From Symsagittifera roscoffensis (Eukaryota > Xenacoelomorpha > Acoela > Convolutidae): a stretch of 64,000 nt of DNA. The stretch spans positions 13,492,660 through 13,556,659 of the forward strand of contig NC_087069.1 in assembly GCF_963678635.1 (NCBI RefSeq), in the 5' to 3' direction. The position numbers were made by a program, and so were the translations under genes. The notes beneath the pieces were generated by a model, which saw nothing but the letters and a program-made list of their open reading frames with translations, was not told where the DNA came from and did no database searches. Positions 58,266 to 64,000 of the stretch are shown one piece after another. The first letter of the stretch is position 1. The number at the start of each line of letters is the position of its first letter.

Positions 58266-59421
58266 ATTGTTCCGATTTCTGATACGAAAGTAACGGAATA
58301 TTTGTGCTCGGGGTGGGTTTTTTTATCTTCAGACAAATTTCGACTTTTTAACTTATCATCTTTGACGGAATTTTTTTTTATCATTCAAAAGGTATTGTTA
58401 TCCTGAGCTTAAATTTGAAAAAAATGTTTCACCTGTGATCTTTTTTCGTAAAGTTATGAGGGTTTAAAGATTGCCATTTTGGCCATTTTGACCAATTTGG
58501 GACAATTAACGCGCGATATAATTCGCGCTATTAACACGTAAGCGGAGATTTAATCCGTCTTATAAATCGTTGCAAATTGGTTGAACGAAGCATATTTGCC
58601 ATAATTGATTTGTTACAAGGAACGAAATCTCTCTTTTTGTACTTTATATGGCGTGTGGGGGGATGATTTTCATAAAAAAACTTGGAACTTCATTTTGGTT
58701 TATTTCATTTTATTTTTTTATGTTTTTTATGTCATTACTGCTGCTCCATAAACCTTAAAAGGCAGTCGGAACATTCAGGGCTTCGCCCTGATACGAGCAG
58801 TCTTGTTTAAATTAGAATCAGCTAGGTATTTTGAATGAAATTGTACGAATATTTGGTCATCGCTCTCATAAATGGAATTAAAGAAGAACAAGACTGCTCG
58901 TATCAGGGCGATGCCCTGAAGGTTCCGACTGCCTTTTAAGGTTTATGGAGCAGCAGTAATAACATAAAAAGTTAAATAAAATAAAATAAAATGAAAATTT
59001 TTTTTCCAAAATTTGAAATTTTTTGTGAAAATCATCCACCCACACGCCATATAAAGTACAAAAAGATAGATTTCGTTCGTTGTAACAAATCAATTATGGC
59101 AAATAAGCTTCGTTCAACCAATTTGGAACAATTTTAAGACGGATTAAATCTCCGCTTACGCGTTAATAGCGCGAATTATTTCGCGCGTTAATTGTCCCAA
59201 GTTGGTCAAAATGGCAATCTTTAATCCCTCATAACTTCACAAAAAATGATCAAAGTTGGAATATCTTTTCAAATTTAAGTTCAGAACAACAAGGGCTTTC
59301 GAATGATATAAGGAAATTCCGTCAAAAATGGCTAGTTAAAAAGTCGAAATTTGTCTGAAGAAAAAAAAACCCACCCCGAGCACAAATATTCCGTTACTTT
59401 CGTATCGAAAGTCGGAACAAT
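58266..59421. mobile_element. Fold-back element, arms of about 540 bp, loop about 80 nt
   Basis: 58266-58806 and 58886-59421 are inverted copies of each other. Outer ends read attgttccgatttctgatacgaaagtaacgg and its inverse. Inner ends share cagggcttcgccctgatacgagcagtcttgtt and its inverse. Each arm contains a gcgcgaaatt/aattcgcgc palindrome. A related single arm is at 19637-20056. No ORF of note, so it is non-autonomous. As RNA it could form a near-complete hairpin. Confidence 0.85.
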
Positions 59422-60099
59422 TATTCATCAGAAACATTAGATGGAATGAATGCTCTAGAGTTTAGTTATAGCCATAGAGTACAAAACGACGGAAAATAGA
59501 GTTTAGTTCAATTACAATTGGCAATCTTCCAGAGAGAGATCATCAGGGATGCTTTTAATCGTATCTAACAGAGCCAATTCCATAAGGTCGGGTCAACGAA
59601 CATGTTATCGTTTCAGGCTATCGGCCGAACTATGCAAATTAAATTTGTACTCAAAATCAGTGGGTTTATGGCTGGGTCTCCTCACGCCAGATCACGAGTT
59701 CTCCTTCAAAAAGGTTGTTCTGATAATCACCTTAACGTGTCTTTGTGCTACGATAAGAGGCTTCGTTCTTCTTTTATTGTATTTTTTTCTCGTTCGTTTT
59801 CTGTCTTGCAATCGGCTGTTGTATGTTTTAATTTGTATTTTCCGTCAAAATGGCCGTTTTTGAATTTCTCAAAATTTTTCTAGTCCAAATCGAAGCTTTA
59901 AAGATTTGAAAGTCTGGAAAGTTCTGAGCCTCCTATTCACTTCAATTTCGACAAAAACAACTTAAAAGATGCTTTCGGCGTGAGACGGAAGGTCCAAAGT
60001 TGCCATCTGGGGCAATGTCACAAAACTTAGCCGGGCAATTAAAATTTGTTGTGATCATGCAAACTTCTATTCATCATCTGATCTTTATGCCTGATGTTT
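59422..60099. other. Stretch with two overlapping unsupported frames
   Basis: Plus-strand frames of 104 (59549-59863) and 93 codons (59602-59883) overlap. The first has a hydrophobic LTCLCATIRGFVLLLLYFF run. No homology is recognised. Confidence 0.3.
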
Positions 60100-60109
60100 A
60101 TGCCCGAAA

Positions 60110-60280
60110 AAACTCTTCATGGAATAAGTCCCGAATGCAACAAGAAGGTCACGTACATGACAAAAGGTGTGCAATGTGAATGCTGGTATCACATTAAATG
60201 CGGTGATATATCAGATGATGATTATAGAAAAAACAGTGAAACCCTCTGATACTGTAGAAAATGCATCGCTATGAAGGAGA
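60110..60280 (+). pseudogene. PHD-finger relic
   Basis: The frame reads ECNKKVTYMTKGVQCEC, then WYHIKCGDISDDDY and YCRKC. This is the second half of a C4HC3 PHD finger: Cys pair, WYH plus Cys, then a final Cys pair. A TGA stands where the usual Trp precedes YC. PHD fingers of this type occur in ORF1 of CR1-like LINEs as well as in host genes. The flanking DNA has no intact ORF, so a transposon origin is likely. Confidence 0.6.
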
Positions 60281-60860
60281 AAAATAATTACAGTGCAGCA
60301 AACGAACTTCTTTCTCCTCCGTCACGTTGACGATATACTGAGAACATTGAAGGGTAATCCTGAGGAGGTGCTGCTGGCAGGAAACCTACTACACCCAAAG
60401 TTACACTTCAGAATAGAGACACTAAGCTCGCCTGGATAATTGGCATTTTTGAATTTGCAAAAATAAGTTTTGACAACAACAGGAAAATTATCTTTGGATG
60501 GTGCCAGAAACCAACAAATACAGGTACTATACTAAATTTTAGAAGTTTTTCCCCTTCGGTACTAGAGAATTGTAATCAAAGGAACTGTTCACCGAAATTT
60601 CCGCAATACGCCCACAAGGGAATATTGATCAACCGTGATGGAAATCAACCGTGAACAGTGGTTGGATAACCAATATCGGGAAAGTTGTTCGCGCGGGGTG
60701 CCTTGCAAGCTTTTGAAAAGATCATCGGAGATGGCAAAAATAAAAAATGACTCAGAAAACGATGCCTTGCGATTATAGCAGCTGATGGTTCAAAATCGGT
60801 GGAATTACAGTCAGACGTTATCAATGAGAAAATTGCGATATCACCAATAAGCAGATAATT
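60281..60860. other. Decayed stretch between the PHD and GIY-YIG pieces
   Basis: Scattered coding-like words on the plus strand (such as NPEEVLLAGNLL near 60.36 kb) suggest a former ORF, but no frame stays open and no family can be named. Confidence 0.3.
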
Positions 60861-60867
60861 TTCTCGA

Positions 60868-61030
60868 CGAGGAAAATGAAAACTTTTATGATCTCATTAA
60901 ATCCTCTTTTTCCAGTGAATTGAACTCAAAAATGATGTTCAGACTTGAATTGTGTGAGTGCAAATCCATCTATGTAGGCCAGACGGTCCGAAATCTCAGC
61001 ACAAACATTGAGGAACACAAAAACAAATAA
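60868..61030 (+). pseudogene. GIY-YIG endonuclease-like fragment
   Basis: The open piece reads ELCECKSIYVGQTVRNLS then IEEHKNK and stops at 61028. C.C..IYVGQT.R.L..+I.EH is the first part of a GIY-YIG nuclease of the sort attached to Penelope-like elements and found in LINE-rich genomic relics. Only the first 40 or so residues remain. Confidence 0.55.
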
Positions 61031-62149
61031 ACAACTTAGACAGCATATAAGGCAATTTTGCAGTGATGGTGGTAAATAGAAGTTTAATTGAAAGATTAAT
61101 GACCAGACCAGCAATTATCACGCGCGACGAGTTTGGAAGTAGGGAGCTGGCAATAAGGTCATAGATACAAAATCGGAAATTTCTAGCTAAAACAAAATTT
61201 ACTAAAATAACCTAGTTGTTAGCATGAAATTAGCAAAAAAGTACAAAATTGTAAACAATCAAAAGTTGAAATCTCTCCAAAATTTGTGGCTAAATTAATA
61301 AAATTGGTACATGATAATTGTTACATATTTTTATGACAATTTTTAAGATCGTTGATTGTTATGTACGGATTAGTTTTTTTATATCATGAAGATGCCTAAA
61401 AATTTTTTATTTATCATTGCTTAAATAGGATCCAACAGTGACAACCTATGGAAAAGATCTACAGGAGATAATTCAAATTTCTTTTGAATAAATTCAGTAA
61501 GGTCTTGATACTATGAGTAAAAGCGACTTTTGGTCTTTTTTAGTTATATTGTATAGTCACAATTTGATTTAGTTGTAAATTTGAAAACGCTTTCAACTGG
61601 CAAATATTGCGTTTACTTGTTGTTGTTTTTTGCTTTTTCATAAAACCGTACAAATTCATCAAAGATTTTTAAAAATTGAATAATTTCAGAGGTTTTAAGT
61701 GATTTTAATTGGTTAGGAAAAAGAGATCAAACACAAATCAGAAGTAAAAGATAAAAAACAGTAGGTTTTTTTCATTGATTTTTTCATGATATAACCCTGT
61801 TGAAAGCCATCTGAAAACATGAAATGCCAACTTATATTTGAAACTTCTCTTGATTCCAAAAACATCTTCAGATATAGAAACAAGACGTTAACCGCTAACA
61901 AATTAATTCTAGTTTTTGAAAAATTTTGAAAAAAATTGGCTATTCTAAATTTTGAAAACAAAAAAGTAAATCAAAAAAATTGCTCAAAATTTCCATATTA
62001 AAACACACTAACTAAAATTCCTCAAATTATTTGAATTTACTATGATAATTTCCAGATTGTTTCCAATTTTTAAAAATAGCCCTAAAATAGTGAAAACTTG
62101 TTAAATTTCTTTTGAGGTTAAAATATTCCACTCTAAGAAGCACTTTCAT
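61031..62149. other. Intergenic stretch, nothing recognised
   Basis: Very AT-rich, with short frames only. Confidence 0.45.
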
Positions 62150-64000
62150 CATGATCCTAGCGCCTCTCAACCGAATTTTTTTGTTTTTGTTATGCTTACT
62201 CTTAAGATTATTTATCGTTTGAATTACATTAGCAAGGTTACTTTTGGGCTGCGGAGACACTGATCCAAACCCAGGTCCAATTTTAATTTTTTGTGACATA
62301 CTAGAATAACTACGAGATAACAAAAACAGCATGAAAATTCTGTATCTAAACTGCAGGGTTTTAAACAGAAAAAGATCTATGCTTAAACACATCTCAAGAA
62401 ATCACTGAGATATCGTTTCATTGCTTGAATGGCAACAATCTAAGGACACTAGATAGTGATCATTTTGTCATTTGCCGATTTTGTCATTTTCCGATGTGAG
62501 GCCAATCAAAACCAACGCAATCAAAAGTTCTAATACAGACCTAAATTCAAAACAATTGAAAAACTAAGATTTTTTCAATTACACTGCATCCTTCAAAACA
62601 AACTTTTTAGCAAAAATTTTTGTATCCTAGTTAATTTTTATATGGTAAAACTATGCCGTCAAAGCGTAAAGTCTGTGATAAATCAAAATATTTAGAAAAT
62701 AATTTCAAAACTGATTAACAAACAATACCTGCGATCCTTCTACAGGCTACACAACCTTGGAAAAATTTGGAAAATGTTCGATCATTTCAATTCTAATATA
62801 ACTAATTGCTTTAACAAATGCACACCACCCAATTTGTTTATGATCGTAACAACAAACAGATAAAAATTTTAGCGATGATAACCTCATATCAAAATTATTC
62901 AAAGAAAAACATCTGAGCAGTTAAATGGAACATTATATATGACAATAGAAACTCTAAAAACTCATGCAATAAAACTGCACTGCTGAAAAAATTTTGGTGA
63001 AACGATAACCAATAACTCTAAAAAAGCGAACCTAATAAAATCCAAATTTGCGAGGCTTGGATGTTTTTTAAGAAAAAAATTGTATAAATGCCGATGAAGT
63101 AATCAAGAGAATCACGAGAAGAAAAAAACATGGTATGCAGCATTTTTTTCTGGTTGAGTGTATTTAATTATACCCACTCCTCAAATTTCTTGTAAATGAA
63201 TGCATAAATCTAAGTCTTTCGCAGCTATACTCAAAAAAAAAACATTTTTATCCCAATATACAAAAAAGGACCCAGATAAAGCCGAGAATTATAGACCAAT
63301 CTCAAAAAGACGTGCGCTCTCAAAAAATTTGAAAAGTTGTTTTACAGACAGATTAATGAGTATTTATTGATTAATAACCTGCTCAGTACACCCAAAATGG
63401 TTTTAGAACCCCTTTTTCAATATTTGACGCAATTCATTATTTTACCGAAACTTTCAGCTAATCGATGAATAAAAACTATTTCTTTGCTGTATCTCAATTA
63501 GATCTACCAAAAGCATTCGATTCAATCAGTCATCATCAATTAAATATTAAACTGAATGATCTGAGATTTTCTGAAAGAGCATCAAAAATGATTAATGGTT
63601 TCATTTGCAACATACAACAAATAACTGTAGTAAGCAAAATAGAACCAATTGCATCTCACTCCACCAAAATGTACCGCAAGGTACATTTATGTGACCCTTA
63701 ACCTTCAGCCTATACATCAATGACCTAAATGAACAAATGTGCAGACGACACACCATTGTTTTGCGATGATAAAAACGTTGATTTGTCACTATTTGAAACC
63801 AGAAAAAATTAACTGATCATAATTAGCAGAAAACATCAAGCTCATGCAACAATACAAAATTTAGTAATATTTCAGAATACAGAAATAGAAGAAAACCATA
63901 GGTGAAATAATTTGGGCTCTTGATCAACTCTGCGTATTCCAAGGAGAAGTTAAAGGTATAATAAGAAAGATGGCCTGCGGAATCAAAAAGTTACACTCAT
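62150..64000 (+). pseudogene. CR1/jockey-like LINE ORF2 relic with 2A-like motif
   Basis: The order fits a LINE ORF2. A hydrophobic Leu-rich run ends in LLGCGDTDPNPGP (62241-62279), close to the 2A consensus D-x-E-x-N-P-G-P found at the N-terminus of some CR1-type ORF2 proteins. Next is MKILYLNCRVLNRKRS (62331), the start of the apurinic-type endonuclease. Then follow decayed DNA, AENYRPIS of the RT (63.29 kb), LDLPKAFDSISHHQL in an open piece (63465-63701), VPQGTF and FSLYINDL (63.67-63.72 kb), and CADDTPLFC for the catalytic box (63.74 kb). Many stops. The copy continues past the right edge. Confidence 0.75.
62241..62279 (+). other. 2A-like ribosome-skipping motif remnant
   Basis: The encoded LLGCGDTDPNPGP keeps the NPGP end but has D-T-D-P where the consensus has D-(V/I)-E-x, so activity is doubtful. 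Its position right before the endonuclease start is typical of LINE-borne 2A sequences. Confidence 0.5.

Overview
This is an AT-rich animal (invertebrate metazoan) genomic window dominated by transposable elements. The evidence is canonical GT-AG introns (one 77 nt long with a TACTAAC branch point), a secreted PAN/thrombospondin-type host gene, several Ty3-type LTR retroelements (two with envelope genes), CR1/jockey-like LINE remnants, terminal-inverted-repeat elements and a 200-N assembly gap. No bacterial operon, rRNA, tRNA gene or CRISPR array is visible. I cannot name the species. Env-bearing Ty3 elements of this sort occur in tunicates, rotifers, nematodes and other invertebrates.

Layout. 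1-7.4 kb (+): the 3' part of an envelope-bearing Ty3-like element. It runs integrase C-terminus, two tiny membrane ORFs, a disordered frame, a class III (monjivirus/chuvirus-like) envelope, then an unrecognised 604-codon ORF that ends in a consensus splice donor and is extended in frame by a short second exon. 8-9.5 kb: dispersed repeats R1 and R2. 10.5-16.6 kb (-): element B, a decayed complete Ty3 copy with 5-bp target-site duplications (TSD). 17-26.7 kb: TIR elements, R1 copy 2, the N gap, a fold-back arm, a LINE remnant and a degenerate ~31-bp minisatellite. 26.7-39.8 kb (-): element C, a large Ty3 element with 2.3-2.6 kb LTRs, gag, pol and a class I (F-like) envelope, carrying opposite-strand open frames near and in its LTRs. 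41.1-42.1 kb (+): the only convincing host gene, with two exons. 42.2-49.3 kb (+): element A, a recent insertion (298-bp LTRs with four differences, perfect TSD) of the same family as B. 50-51 kb: R1 copy 3. 54-57.5 kb (-): element D, a Ty3 pol relic. 58.3-59.4 kb: a long fold-back palindrome. 60-61 kb: PHD-finger and GIY-YIG relics. 62.2-64 kb (+): a decayed LINE with a 2A-like motif.

How they work together. Most coding sequence belongs to retroelements that copy themselves through gag (particle), pol (protease, reverse transcriptase, RNase H, integrase) and, in two of them, env. A and B form a family with three unusual shared traits: Gag reads through the tRNA primer-binding site, a charged insert lies between RNase H and integrase, and a long charged extension follows integrase. 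The most interesting unexplained item is the spliced 604-codon ORF downstream of the class III envelope.
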